A stretch of DNA of 64,000 nucleotides from Euryodendron excelsum (Eukaryota; Streptophyta; Magnoliopsida; Ericales; Pentaphylacaceae): the NCBI GenBank assembly GCA_033060915.1, contig CM065397.1:31007501-31071500 (forward strand). Reading direction: 5' to 3'. Below, in pieces: positions 33,725 through 44,716 of this stretch; the first letter of the stretch is position 1, and every line of letters begins with the position of its first letter. Position numbers and translations under genes: made by a program. The notes under the pieces are model-generated. The model saw nothing but the letters and a program-made list of their open reading frames with translations, did not search any database and had not been told where the DNA came from.

Positions 33725-35028
33725 TGTTGGGGACTGCGAAATTTCTCATGACCTAGCTATAGTGTATACGCATACTACCAAAACTTCTGATCTGATTAGC
33801 ATAGCCTAATCTACGTGATTAGAATCATACATTCGAGATCTCTCTGGTTTGATTTCGAATAACAAGAATCAACACTAAGCACGAAGCAACCGCTTGAACT
33901 CAACCTTCGGACTTCTGTTGTATTCCTCGTACACGCCTTGTTCTACAAAGAGTGGGCTCGCCGCTACTAGGGTTTCTTTTCATCACAAAAACGTGTATCT
34001 CTCAATTATGTGCAGAGTGTAACCCTAGCAGCTCTTAGAGCGCGTATATATATAGGCTGCAGCAGGGACCATAGGATTAGTATAACTAGGGCTTCCTACG
34101 CAAATAAGGACTTCTAATCCAACCAGGATTAATCCTTATTTACATAAATTATAATTTATACCACTAACGAATTATAATTGCATTCCCTATTATACTAGAA
34201 ATTATATTTCGAGCTCCATTTTATTAAATGCCTATTTATCTCCCCACGTTAAGATTACAGATACCCATCTATTAAATTAAATTACTGACAATTAAATTTA
34301 ATAGACTTGTTTAATTATTTAAGACCTTCCACTTAACTTATTTGATATGTCGGATTCATAATCCACCTGCAGGGTTTGACATAATCAAAACTTATAAGCT
34401 TCCTTAAGGGGGTATCATCAATCTCTATACGGGAACGTGGATTCCATCAATAATAAATATTCACCATACACGTAATGTTATTATCCAACTCACTGAGTTT
34501 ATTGACCCACAAATAATCCCACTCTTTTGCGAATCAAAAAAATAAATACTACATGCACGTATCTATTTATTATATTAAGATTAAGAGCATAAGCACTCAT
34601 AATAATCATGTGGTATTAATTGTTTTATATAGTCAGTATAAAAATAATTACCTCAGCACGATCCTGTTCAATACACACAAAGTGTACTAGTGCAAGGAGT
34701 TGGAACTATACCGTTCCCCATAGTCAAGACAGACCTATTAAAACCTTGTACTACAGTCCTACTGATGGTGTGTCCATTTCCATCTAAGACTGTGAACGAT
34801 AAACTTATATTCCATAAGAACCGATGATTTGATCTTCCGTGTGTAAGTCGTACTCTACACACCAAATCATCTACTATATAGAATAAGAGACACGCATGCA
34901 TAATCTTTAAATAAATAACGTAATGCAAATATTCCTCACAAAGATTCTCATCAAAATGGAATAACTAATTTATTAATAAATACTAAAGCCATTACACAAA
35001 GCATGTCTTTTAGTATAAATTTCCAACA
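33725..35028 (-). mobile_element. 1304-bp solo LTR in the palindrome right arm
   Basis: Ends TGTTGGGGACTG and TTTCCAACA with an exact TGAGT duplication. The left arm, lacking it, gives the pre-insertion sequence. No internal domain, so a solo LTR. Minus orientation is preferred because the reverse complement starts TGTTGGAAATTTATACTAAA, as many plant copia LTRs do. An 86-codon frame within it is not taken as a gene. Confidence 0.9.
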
Positions 35029-35033
35029 TGAGT
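35029..35033. repeat. Target-site duplication (right), TGAGT
   Basis: Matches 33720-33724. Confidence 0.92.
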
Positions 35034-36036
35034 TTGTGCGCGTAGAATTTTAAGAGTATTGAGATTTGAAGATGAGTAGTTGGATTGAATCGTAGGGCAA
35101 GTGCTATATGCAAGCACGGGTAATTTGAAACTCCAACAAGGAACTCATTTCCTAGTCATCTAAGCAGGAATTGTTTTTTTGTATTATCTATTTCTTGCCC
35201 AAATTTTGATTGACATTTGGGTTAATTTCTTATGCATTGTTGGTGCTTGAGGCAATAGTTGACTATAATTGTCATATGCGTCCAAATATTTTAAATTCAT
35301 GGCTATGTACAATTTTTGATTTGATTAGTAATGTATATGTACATTTAAATAGCAGATAGAGCTAGTTTTGCATGGTAGATGCATATAATTGATAGTAATC
35401 TGTAGATAAGTTTTGAACTAAGAAAGTATCGTATCAAGTTGCCTTATCAATCTTTAATTCTTTCTATAATTTCTGGCTCATGCAAATGTGCTGCCTATAT
35501 TTTTTTTTTTATCTTCTTGTGTGAGTGTTTATAGAGGAGTTCTTAATGCATTTAGCAGCTGTCTTCTTAGCGTGGTCAAAAGTATTGGGGATTCTATTTT
35601 ATATGTTACTGGGCTGCTCATGACATTTGGTTCCCATTTCAAGATGTTTATATACTTTCCTTGCTCCCACTTCCGCTATGTTGTATATTGTATGGACACC
35701 ATATGAGTGCTGCCACTAGTATCTAAAACCTTCATTGACGCTGCTATTGACATCTGGCCTTTATCCTAACCCTACCATTTTTATCTCCATACTCTAGAAC
35801 CCTGCATTATCCTGATTTCTTCAATCCCTTTTTCAGTTGGAAGTTCTTTGAATGACTATTTTTGATAATAGGTAGTATCCCAACTTGGATTATTCAAAGC
35901 ACTTGTTTGTTTGGTTGATAGTGAATGGTTCCTAATTGTGCAATCTACATTTAAGGTTTTAGCTATTTATGTTGTCAAAATTGACGTGCACATTCGAAAG
36001 AATCATGATTTTGGAAAAAGCTAGTTGAAAAGAGTA

Positions 36037-36533
36037 ACAGACCACCTCAGCCCCACCATTGTCAGCTTACTGAACTGTCTAAAAAAAGAATTATGTAAAT
36101 ATATATAATTCTTTGAACTGAACTGTCTAAAGAGAATTATATGAGATAATCGGATATTCTTACATATAACAAGCAACTAATTTTCACACATAAATTTGAA
36201 TACGCTTGGCATACAACTGAACTCTTTGAAACCCTTTAACCAAGGTATGCTTGAGAATGGTATACTTTAATCCCGAAACTGTAAGCATGAGTCTTTTAGA
36301 AATCAATCATTATTTCCGTTGAGCTATGAGCCTACGATCAAAGATTGTCTTTCTTCATACTAACTACACAATCACCTCATCATATAGCATTCTTAATACG
36401 ACATCCCTCATCAATCATTGACCAAAGCTTTTACAGAATGGCTAAGAACCCACCAAAGATCTGGGCAAAGGGTCCATAGAAATCAACCACATCATCAAAA
36501 ATATACACACTCACATATATCTATATCTATATC

Positions 36534-36564
<31 letters not shown>

Positions 36565-36600
36565 CAAGCGCAGAAGAAAGAACGAACAAACAATACCAAC
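36037..36600. other. Partial SelO intron 1 and unassigned DNA
   Basis: Lies between the palindrome edge and the SelO exon-1 donor. No SelO exon 2 sequence (family: VLHACYTKV...) was found. Holds a (TATC)/(TA)n microsatellite at about 36512-36566. Confidence 0.6.
36512..36566. repeat. (TATC)n/(TA)n microsatellite
   Basis: ATATCTATATCTATATC then about 12 TA units. Confidence 0.92.
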
Positions 36601-36912
36601 CTGTCGCGGAATATTGTCGGTTCTTGGATCGCCGGGCAACTCTCGGACGAAGGAATGGTCCCAATTCAGATCTTCGAGCTTCAATCTAATCTTTTCGTGA
36701 CCCAGACTCTGCTTCTTCAGGTCATCGGCAACGGGGTCAACTGACAAATCGGTGTTTATCGACGGAGAGTCCATGTAAACGCTGCCAGATGCCAGAAGAG
36801 TCCGAAACGGCGTCGCAGGAAGTGGAAGGTCTTTGTGTGATTTTTGGAGATTGGAGGGGCAGAAGTGGAATTTTATTAGAGATTTGGCGTTGGAGGAGAA
36901 TTTACTAGCCAT
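36601..36912 (-). pseudogene. SelO (protein adenylyltransferase) exon 1 fragment
   Basis: SelO-family proteins (UPF0061/YdiU) transfer AMP to proteins; plant members carry an N-terminal targeting region. From ATG at 36912 the frame encodes a Ser/Phe/Leu-rich N-terminus (MASKFSSNAKSLIKF), then VDPVADDLKKQSL, then LEDLNWDHSFVRELPGDPRT, a block strongly conserved in plant SelO. After PRTDNIPRQ comes a GT donor (GACAG then GTTGGT) at 36600. Only about 104 of some 600 residues are present; the catalytic domain is missing. The palindrome begins 564 bp downstream. This is a gene fragment with its exon boundary preserved, so it did not come through a spliced mRNA. Confidence 0.82.
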
Positions 36913-36988
36913 TAATTATCATCCTTTTCTTACAAATAAACTTTTTGATCCTTAAAAAATTGGGACTAAATATGCAAGAAAACCGTAC

Positions 36989-37293
36989 CTGCAGAAGAAC
37001 CCACCAACAAGATCCTATCAGTGGAAAGATTCTCACAGACCCATTTGCAGACAGCAACCACATCTTTGATTTCTTGGAAGCCAGTAGGCAGTAAGAGAAG
37101 CCCTTCCTGTTGATCTCCCAACCCCTCTCATGTCAAAGGTCACAGCTTTGTAGCCTTCGCTGGCCAAACCAGAAGCAATCCCTCTCAGGAGGCCTTGACA
37201 ACCACCCAAGACTGAGTATGGATGAACCAAGACAACAACTAGCTTGCCTTTGATCTCTCCTCTTGCCAGGAGAGGAGGAGAAAGACGGGGCAT
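36989..37293 (-). pseudogene. Alpha/beta hydrolase exon 1 fragment, frameshifted
   Basis: The frame from ATG 37293 reads MPRLSPPLLARGEIKGKLVV, LVHPYSVLGGCQGLLRGIAS and FDMRGVGRSTGRASLT, the N-terminal half of a plant alpha/beta hydrolase. Then an extra 7 nt (about 37083-37089, a TACT-flanked duplication) shifts the frame. In the shifted frame it continues GFQEIKDVVAVCKWVCENLS and ILLVGSSA to a GT donor at 36988; GSSA-G is the nucleophile elbow. The remainder (catalytic Asp and His) is missing. Only 76 bp separate this donor from the SelO ATG. An alternative upstream ATG at 37387 is in another frame and not preferred. Confidence 0.8.
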
Positions 37294-37936
37294 TGGGGGA
37301 GAAGGGCGTTAAGAGAAGGCGGAGGTGGAGAACCGCGGCGACGGAGGAGGGAGAGAGAGGAGTGAGGCTGGACAAGAGGGAGAGCATTGCGTGCCTTTCT
37401 TTCTCTACAATCTATATATATCGTATACATGCACAAGCAACACGACACCTGTAAGGCTGCAACCTTTCAGCCTGTTTGAAACTGGGTAAAATTATCAAGT
37501 TTCGTTAGGTTTGGGTTTTCGTTTTCCATTTTTTTTTCTTTTTTAAAATTCGATAAAATCGTGTTTTAGAAATTGTTTTTATTAAAATTGCATTTGATAA
37601 GTCAATTTTGAAATTTTTTTTTGAAATTTTTTTTAAAAAATAACCCAAATTTAAAAATTATTAAAAAGATATTTTTTAAGTTTTTAAAACTGTTTTCATA
37701 CGAAAATAAAACGATATAGAAATAATGGTGCTTTTTGTGGTCCCATTTTTTTGTTTTCGAAAACAAAAAAAACAAGCAATTCTTAAATTCTTTGTTCCGA
37801 AAACACGAAAAACAAATCAAAACTGAAACTAAAACCAGTATCAAACAAAACTATCAATCATTTTCTTTTAGTTTGCGACGAAGAAAGTATTGCAAAGGCA
37901 AGATTTTTCTTTTCACTTTCCATTTATTTTTTTTGA
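37294..37936. other. AT-rich intergenic DNA
   Basis: The first ~150 bp probably include the hydrolase promoter/5'UTR. The remainder is A/T-tract rich (about 37530-37860) with short inverted segments and no gene. Confidence 0.5.
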
Positions 37937-38355
37937 GTAATTATACTTTATTCTCTTATAGTTTAAATAAAAATTAGATGACCCCTCTGTGATTTAAAAA
38001 TAAACACATAACCCGTCTGTAGTTTGGACTTACCTGTAAAATGGATAGAAACTATTAGATTTAATGAAAATTTTATCATACAGGTATTTGTGTCATTTTA
38101 TCTTTTCAAATTAGAATATCAAAAAGATGATTTGGTGAAATAACCCAAAAAAAAAAAAAACTTAATAGACAAGCCTTTATTTTTGTATAAAAGGGCCAAA
38201 TCACCTTTTTGATCTTCTAATTTAGAGAGATGAAATAATAAAAATACCCTTATAACATAATTTTTGTTAAATATAATGATTTTTATCTATTTTGTAAATA
38301 CGTGCAAACCATAAGAAGTCTTGTGTTAAATCACAAGAGCGTAAAGCGTAATTAC
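37937..38355. mobile_element. Foldback element F2
   Basis: Left arm begins GTAATTATACTTTATTCTCT and is mirrored by the right end, whose reverse complement begins GTAATTACGCTTTACGCTCT. Inner blocks GTGATTTAA, TAGAAACT/TAGATAAAAA and CAAAAAGATGATTTGG also pair. Arms about 170-200 bp, diverged. No coding capacity; superfamily unknown. Confidence 0.7.
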
Positions 38356-38529
38356 CTCTATTTTTTTATTTTTTCTTTACAAAATCAAACATAAAAATTA
38401 ATTACTTTTATTACAATTTCTCATTCACTCTATTTTTCTTTTTTTTCTCTTTTCCTTCCAAAAGTTTCAAACATACCCTTCGTGGTTTTCAATTCTATTA
38501 AAAGTTACTTTTCTTAGTTAATTATATTT

Positions 38530-39050
38530 TTTTATAAAAGATCATTTATAAACACACTTTTTGAACCATGACTCAATATCATTAAAATCTTCTAAACTCT
38601 ATAACGTAACATATTGACCCCCTAAACTACTAATTTGTATCAATCAACACCTTCTGTTAATAATATATTAGCAATATGTTAAGAGAATGAATGAAAAATT
38701 TTCATGCGACTAGAACATGTTCACAAAAATATGATTTTTTTAAATCTAAATTGACCTTATTTTTTTATAATAATTATCTAATGATTTAAATGCCCCTTTA
38801 ATTGTCCTTATATTTACGTATTATTCAATGAGCATTTTGGTCATTAGAGAATTATTATAATAAAGAAAAGATTAATTTAAGTATAAAATTATACTTTTAT
38901 GAACATATACAAGTTAAATGACAATTTTTTATTCACTTTTCTAACGAATTGCTAACATAAGGTGTCGATTGATATACATTATTAGTTTATGGGATCAATA
39001 TATTAAGTGAGTCATAGTTCAAGACTGTTTTTATATTTACCCTTTTTATA
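38530..39050. mobile_element. Foldback element F3
   Basis: AACCATGACTCA, CATATTGACCCCCTAAACTA and ATCAATCAACACCTTCTGTTA on the left are mirrored by TAGTTTATGGGATCAATATA, GTGTCGATTGAT and TGAGTCATAGTTC on the right. Arms about 200-250 bp, diverged. It lies 175 bp from F2. Confidence 0.7.
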
Positions 39051-40500
39051 AATTCGACTTATCTCATCAAATTGTTAATAGTAACCCAACTCATTTATTA
39101 ATGAATGGATATGTATTAACTTGAAATCGACATATTTATTTATTGAAGTTTTAACTATTAACAAAAACCACTAGACTTTTTCTTTAATAATTTGAGATAT
39201 ACCTGGTTAAGCTAATTATTTTGTCAATGATTGTCATTGAAAATTAATTAGCTTGAACTCTATGGCCTAACTTGATTTTGTGACTTCTATAAAATTAAAT
39301 TTTCTTTTAGGTATTTTACATTTTAACATATATTAATTTTTTAAATTTATTTCAGATTTATTTGAAATTGAATTTATTTACTAAAGGGTCAAAAGAAAAT
39401 TTTAAGACATGAAAACATGAAAAGGTATTTATTATATTCAATTGCTTCATATTTATATTCAGGTAGGGGTGGAGGGGACTTAGGTTTAATTTTAGAAATA
39501 ATTAACACTCGAGAAGTACTTTGCCCCTTAATTAGTTGTAATTATTAGATGATTCTTCTATTCAAGTAATGCTACATATAATATAGAAAAGCACATTTCT
39601 CACCATATTTTCTCACTATTAAACAAAAAGCAATGGGAGTCACTCACTTGAAATAAAATTTACTTCACAAGTTGCTCATGTTTATTGTGGCTAATGATGT
39701 TGGGACCCATTAACTTGTGTCTGGAATAAAAAAATACTATGCAAAATCAGATTATCAATAATCTTTTTAATTCTTTTATTTTGCCAAGACTTATTTATAG
39801 TATATAATGGTCAAATATATGGTTTGTTATTACAATATAAGATTATAAAGTGATCAAAGGTAATTACTTCACTTTTAAAATTTGTTCATTTATAATTGAG
39901 ATATTAAAAAACTAAAGTTATGGAAAACATGTTTAGAAAATAAAATGTCATTTGGTTGCCATTCAAGTACCATTAGAGGAGACATTTGTTTCCAAAATGG
40001 CCCAAATTGATTAGAGTATACTGAAAATAATGGATTCAAAAAAAATTTCTAAATTTTACTTTTTAAATGAATTATATACAGTTAAATAATTACATAATCA
40101 TTTAATTACATATGTGATCTCTCAGGAAGAAACTTCTCATAACCATTTATTCCATTTTTCAACGTATTTCATTTTTATTACATAAATGATTTTGTAAGTA
40201 TTATATATACTATTGCAGATGCAATTCTTGTGCAACACCATCCAATAAATAAAAGGAATGTTTACTCCAAACTTTTTTCTCACCGCTATAGGGCACTTAA
40301 GTGGAACTCTACTTCTTAGCTGTCCACGAGATATATATACTAAAAAACCGTTGAATGTTATAAAAGTAAAAAAATATAAAGTAAGTAAAATAATCAAACA
40401 CAATATATAATAAAATTAGTTCTTATAGAACTATCAAATAATAGTTAGATAGTTCTTTTGAAACTATTAAGGATAGATTTTCTTGATCACTCAAAAATTT
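39051..40500. other. AT-rich DNA, no gene; right part may be copia LTR
   Basis: No coding frame recognised. The 3' end of a copia LTR (minus strand) may begin somewhere in 40100-40500, but no partner LTR exists in the window to fix it. Confidence 0.5.
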
Positions 40501-40761
40501 ATTTCTATTATAGAACAAAATATAAAATATAATTTAAACTTGAATATATTATCTACACCATTTACCTACACCATTTACTTTCTTCTCTCTTCTTTTTATT
40601 TCCCTCCTCTTCTTCTTGTCCATTTTTTTCATAGCCAAACTCCTCTATTTATAGAGAGGAGTTTACACATCAGACTAATTAGTAGAAACCACCACCCAAC
40701 ATAGTCACATGGGTTTACATGGGTGGTGGACATTCACCATTTGGCTTTTGCAATCATAACA
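40501..40761 (-). repeat. 3' LTR start of the outer copia element (partial)
   Basis: On the minus strand, TGTTATGATTGCAAAAGCC begins at 40761 just after the end of the copia internal region and is followed by a TATA box (CTATAAATAGAGG near 40650). This fits the 5' edge of the downstream LTR. Its far end is not determined. Confidence 0.5.
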
Positions 40762-42275
40762 CTCGTCCTTAGATGACCACCACACAAGATATGCCATGTT
40801 AAAACCTTACTAAGAAAAACTCAATAGGAAAAAAATCTTAGCAAAGGGAAAAGAGTATAATATTTTGTATAGTATAAAATGTTGTGAGTGCGTTAAAATT
40901 GCTTCATTAAAACCTTGCCAAGAAAAGTACGCGACTTCCCCTTATGAATCTGCCTAATAAAATTTGATAACCTCACTTGTTCAACATGAAAGATCTTTGA
41001 AATGGCGCATGCCATTGTTGTGTACCAGTTTTTCAAATGTTGTAGTTGAAAGTGCTTTCGTAAATAGGTCTGCTAAGTTATCACTTGAACGTACCTACTG
41101 GATATCAATATTACCGTTTTTCTGAAACTCATGTATATAAAAGAATTTCGATGATATATGTTTGGTTCTGTTACCTTTAGTGTAGCCTCCCTTAATCTGT
41201 GCAACACATGCTATATTATCTTCATATAATATCGTTGAGCTATTTTTGATCGAGAATAGTCCGCAACTTTCTTGAATATGTTAGATAAAAAATCTCAACC
41301 AAATGCACTCTCGACTTGTTTCATGAATTGTGATGATCTCAGAATGATTTGAAGAAGTTGCAGTTAGCGTCTGTTTCACAGGTCGCTAAGATATAACAGT
41401 GTTACCATAGGTAAATATATTCTCGGTTTGTGGTTGTGCTCTATGTGGATTAGAGAGGTAACCAGCGTCTGCATAGCCAACTGACTTTGATTCTGGTCCC
41501 TTTGTATAGAACAAACTCAGTTCTGTTGTTCCTCGGAAGTAATGGAATAGATACTTCACCCCTTTCCAATGCCTCTGAGTTGGTCCAGAATTATATCTTG
41601 CCAGTAAATTTACAGAAAATGCAATATCAAGTCTTGTGCAATTTGAAAGATACGTAAGAGTCTTAATAGCACTGAAGTATAGTACTTCAGGACCGAGGAG
41701 TTCTTCACCGTCTTCTTGAGGGCGAAAAGGATTTTTTTGTATATCTAGTAATCGAACAATTATGGGAAAACTCAATGGATGAGCTTCATCCATATAAAAT
41801 TGATTCAGAACCTTTTTCTGTATTTATGGACTGATGGATGCGAATTTCATATTCTAAATGCTCAATTAGTAGTCCAAGACAAAATTTTGTTTTTTCAAAA
41901 TCTTTCACGTCAAACTCCTTCTATAAATAATTAGCAGTTGTTGTAAGCTCTTTGCGAGTTCCAACAAGATACAGATCATCAACATAGACTACAATAATAG
42001 CAAATCCATATTCTGATTTCTTAATAGAGACCCATGGACAAATTGTGTTATTCACATATCCATTTTTCAACAGATATTCACTAAGACGATTATACCGCAT
42101 GAGTCCAAATTGTTTTAACCCATACAAAGATTTTTGAAACTTGATAGAATATAAGCTTCGAGATTTTGAAATATCTACTTCAGGCATTTTAAATCCTTCA
42201 GAAATTTTCATATATATATCATTATCTAATTCACCATATAAATATGCTGTCACTACATCTATCAAACGCATATCT
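40762..42275 (-). pseudogene. Outer copia element: RT end and RNase H
   Basis: Ty1/copia pol, continuing from 55991 after an interrupting gypsy element. From 42271 downward: LIDVVTAYLYGELDNDIYMK, FQKSLYGLKQFGLMRYNRLS, AIIVVYVDDLYLVGTR, then the frame at 41793: ILSFPIIV-type block, YFSAIKTLTYLSNCTRLDIA, ARYNSGPTQRHWKGVKYLFH and GYADAGYLSNPHRAQ. Below 41386, with stops, traces of HSEII, EDNIACVAQIKGGYTKGNRT and LADLFTKAL remain (RNase H). The YVDD box is present, but stops and frame changes break the protein. Confidence 0.88.
42271..42275. repeat. Target-site duplication (left) of Tekay element, TATCT
   Basis: Matches 55991-55995; the site lies within copia RT codons. Confidence 0.92.
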
Positions 42276-44703
42276 TGTCATGCCCCAAAACCCGGCCTAT
42301 ACGGATTTAGGGTACATGACCGGCTAGTAGCAAGGCTACCCCAGGCCGCATTATATAAACCGAGTGATCACCTGTACATAATCATTAAAATGATACATAA
42401 TTGAGAAAATAGAATTTTTATAACTTGAAAACATAGCTTGTGTCATACATGGCAGAGTTGTGCCTAATCTAAAACATAACATACATACGAGCCTAATCTA
42501 AGCCTACTAAAGTTATAACATTTATACCGTCACAAAACACTGGAGTCCAACCCTCAAATATACTACAAAACATAGGCCCGTGGGCTATAACTCAAAATCC
42601 ACATATGGCCTCGCTCTAGGGCCTCCCAGATTGACTACCTGAAAACATTTGAGAAAACGTAAGCTAATACTTAGTGAATAACAATGATGCATAAGCATGA
42701 AATTACCATGGACTAACAGTTATAACTAACGTATAATTTAATTGATAAACGTTATGCATATAAAGTGTGAGCATCGTGTTGCAACATTCTACTGTTTCAA
42801 ACCATAATATCATAGAAGAGAAATGTGACATATATAACTCATCATAAGCATTTAAACATATCTTGGTTCTTGTTTTAAATCATAAGTGTGCTACAACCCG
42901 ACATATGAGCTAGGCTCCATTGTAACCTTGTAGGTCACGTTAAGGCTCTTTAAGCTAGGGACGTCTCTCAACATAGATAGTTTATTTCACGTCCCCTATC
43001 GTAAGACTATCAAGCTAGATTAAGGTCTTGCCATGAAAAGACCCGAGTTGGCACTATACATTGAAAACTTAGCATCTCTTTCATTTAAACATTATAGTCC
43101 ATGGGGTTTTAATTCATAACATGAGTATAACATGCATGCGTTTAAAATATGACATTCGTAATTGAATATAACATTATGCATTGAAATATATGAAAACATT
43201 GCATGATGTAAGGTTGAACTTAAAACATTTGGAAAGTAATAGAGTTTTACTCATGGCATATCATTACTCACCTCTATCCAAATGAACGGGTGCTAAATAA
43301 GGTGTTCCTACAAAAAATTCACATAGAAGCATAAAAACATCAATACAAGATTTTAAGACAAAGCGATGACACATAAACCAAGACTAAGCACATAAGTCCT
43401 TTAACCCCAACTTATCAACACCTTACTCTCACAACCGAAAAACAAGGCTAAACTCTAGGACAAAGCCCCAATGTAAACAAGGAAATAAAAGTTGAGGTTC
43501 GAACGTGAAAGCATGAACATCGACTCCTTCATCGCGTCCCAACCACCTCTCAAAGATGAGTTCACACTCTAGGCTACTTCCATTTGAAAATAGGCTTAAA
43601 ATTTTTTAATTTGATAGGTCATGGGTCAAAAATATATTTCGGATGAAAAAGTTATGTCCCATGAAAAATGGACTAAAATTTTGAAAAATAATATTGTTGG
43701 TAGAAATTTTGGGTTAACTTTAAAATTTCATATCTCACAATTTATAAGGAATTAGAGTACAAAATTTATATGGATACAAAGCTCTATAAGTCTACTTTTC
43801 AATGTTTCAAACGGTGCATCAATCCGAGTTTTTCTAGAGAAAGTTATGCCCATTTTACTAAAAAGTGTCAGAGCTAAAAAAGTGAATCTAGGATGTGTCG
43901 ACACATGAGGCAAAGGTGTCGACACATGAGCTGAAGAAGTGAATCTGGGAGCTCTCTAGACGGATGCGTTGACACATAAGACAAAGGTGTCGACACCTTT
44001 CCTGAGAAAAATGAAAATCCACCCAAAAATCCCAAAATCTCACCCAAACTCCATCAAAACTCTCATAAACTCTTTCAATGCTTCTAGGATCCAAAGATTG
44101 ATCCAAGAAGACTATAATAACTCAAAATAAAATATTTTAAACAAGTAAATCGAAGGAATCTAGGGTTCTAGGAACCCGAGCCCTAACTTGCATAAATTGG
44201 GAGTTTCAATCCTAAACTCTCAAATCTTTAAACGGGGCTTACAATACTTTAGATTTAGTCAATTTGGGACTCAAAAGAGTCACCTATAATAACCCAACAA
44301 CACAACCCACCAAGATAGATACATACACATATATAATTTTAGAAGAAAGTGGAACCTTATCTTTCTTCAAGCTTGCCCAAGTCCTTCAATGGCCTCTCTT
44401 GGCTTGGGTGGAGACTCTCCAAACTTCCTTTTCCTTCAATCTTTCATTTTCTCTTTCTCTTCTCCTCTTCTCTCTCTTAACCGGTGGTGAGCGTGTGTTT
44501 TTTGTGTGTGGGTGTGTGTATACATGGGCATATAAGGAGGATACACATAGGAATACTCCCATGTGTCTCACCCTATATGTTTAAGTTACAACACAAGCTC
44601 TTATTGGTTATTTTTTATCCAAAAAATGTAATAACTAACATTAAATAATGCAAATACTAGAAATTCACATTAATATAAATAAATAGAGGCTCGGGATATT
44701 ACA
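42276..44703 (-). repeat. 3' LTR of Tekay element (2428 bp)
   Basis: Plus-strand ends TGTCATGCCCC and GATATTACA. It contains about 150 bp (near 42780-42930) missing from the other LTR. Includes GTGTCGACAC palindromes at about 43894-43997. Confidence 0.92.
43894..43998. repeat. GTGTCGACAC palindromes in Tekay LTR
   Basis: Three clear copies and one degenerate copy (GCGTTGACAC) of GGTGTCGACACAT-like palindromes, alternating with CATGAGGCAAA spacers. The partner LTR has the same array at about 55195-55295. Confidence 0.8.
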
Positions 44704-44716
44704 TATTTCCCCCCTT
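44704..44716 (-). other. Polypurine tract of Tekay element
   Basis: AAGGGGGGAAATA on the minus strand, directly next to the 3' LTR. Confidence 0.8.

Larger units (their letters stand above)
32200..36036. repeat. Right arm of 2.5-kb palindrome (with solo LTR insertion)
   Basis: Mirror of 29649-32175. It holds a second copy of the LIP2 promoter, 5'UTR exon (about 33410-33514) and part of intron 1, pointing right, but no LIP2 coding sequence. Without the LTR and its extra TSD it is about 2.53 kb, the same as the left arm. Confidence 0.93.

Noticed and set aside
34668..34928. 86-codon frame in the right palindrome arm
   Set aside because: Lies inside the solo LTR; no counterpart in the left arm and no family match.
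29649..36036. Palindrome as a sequencing or assembly fold-back
   Set aside because: Arms differ by about 6.5% where compared and only one carries a solo LTR with a TSD.
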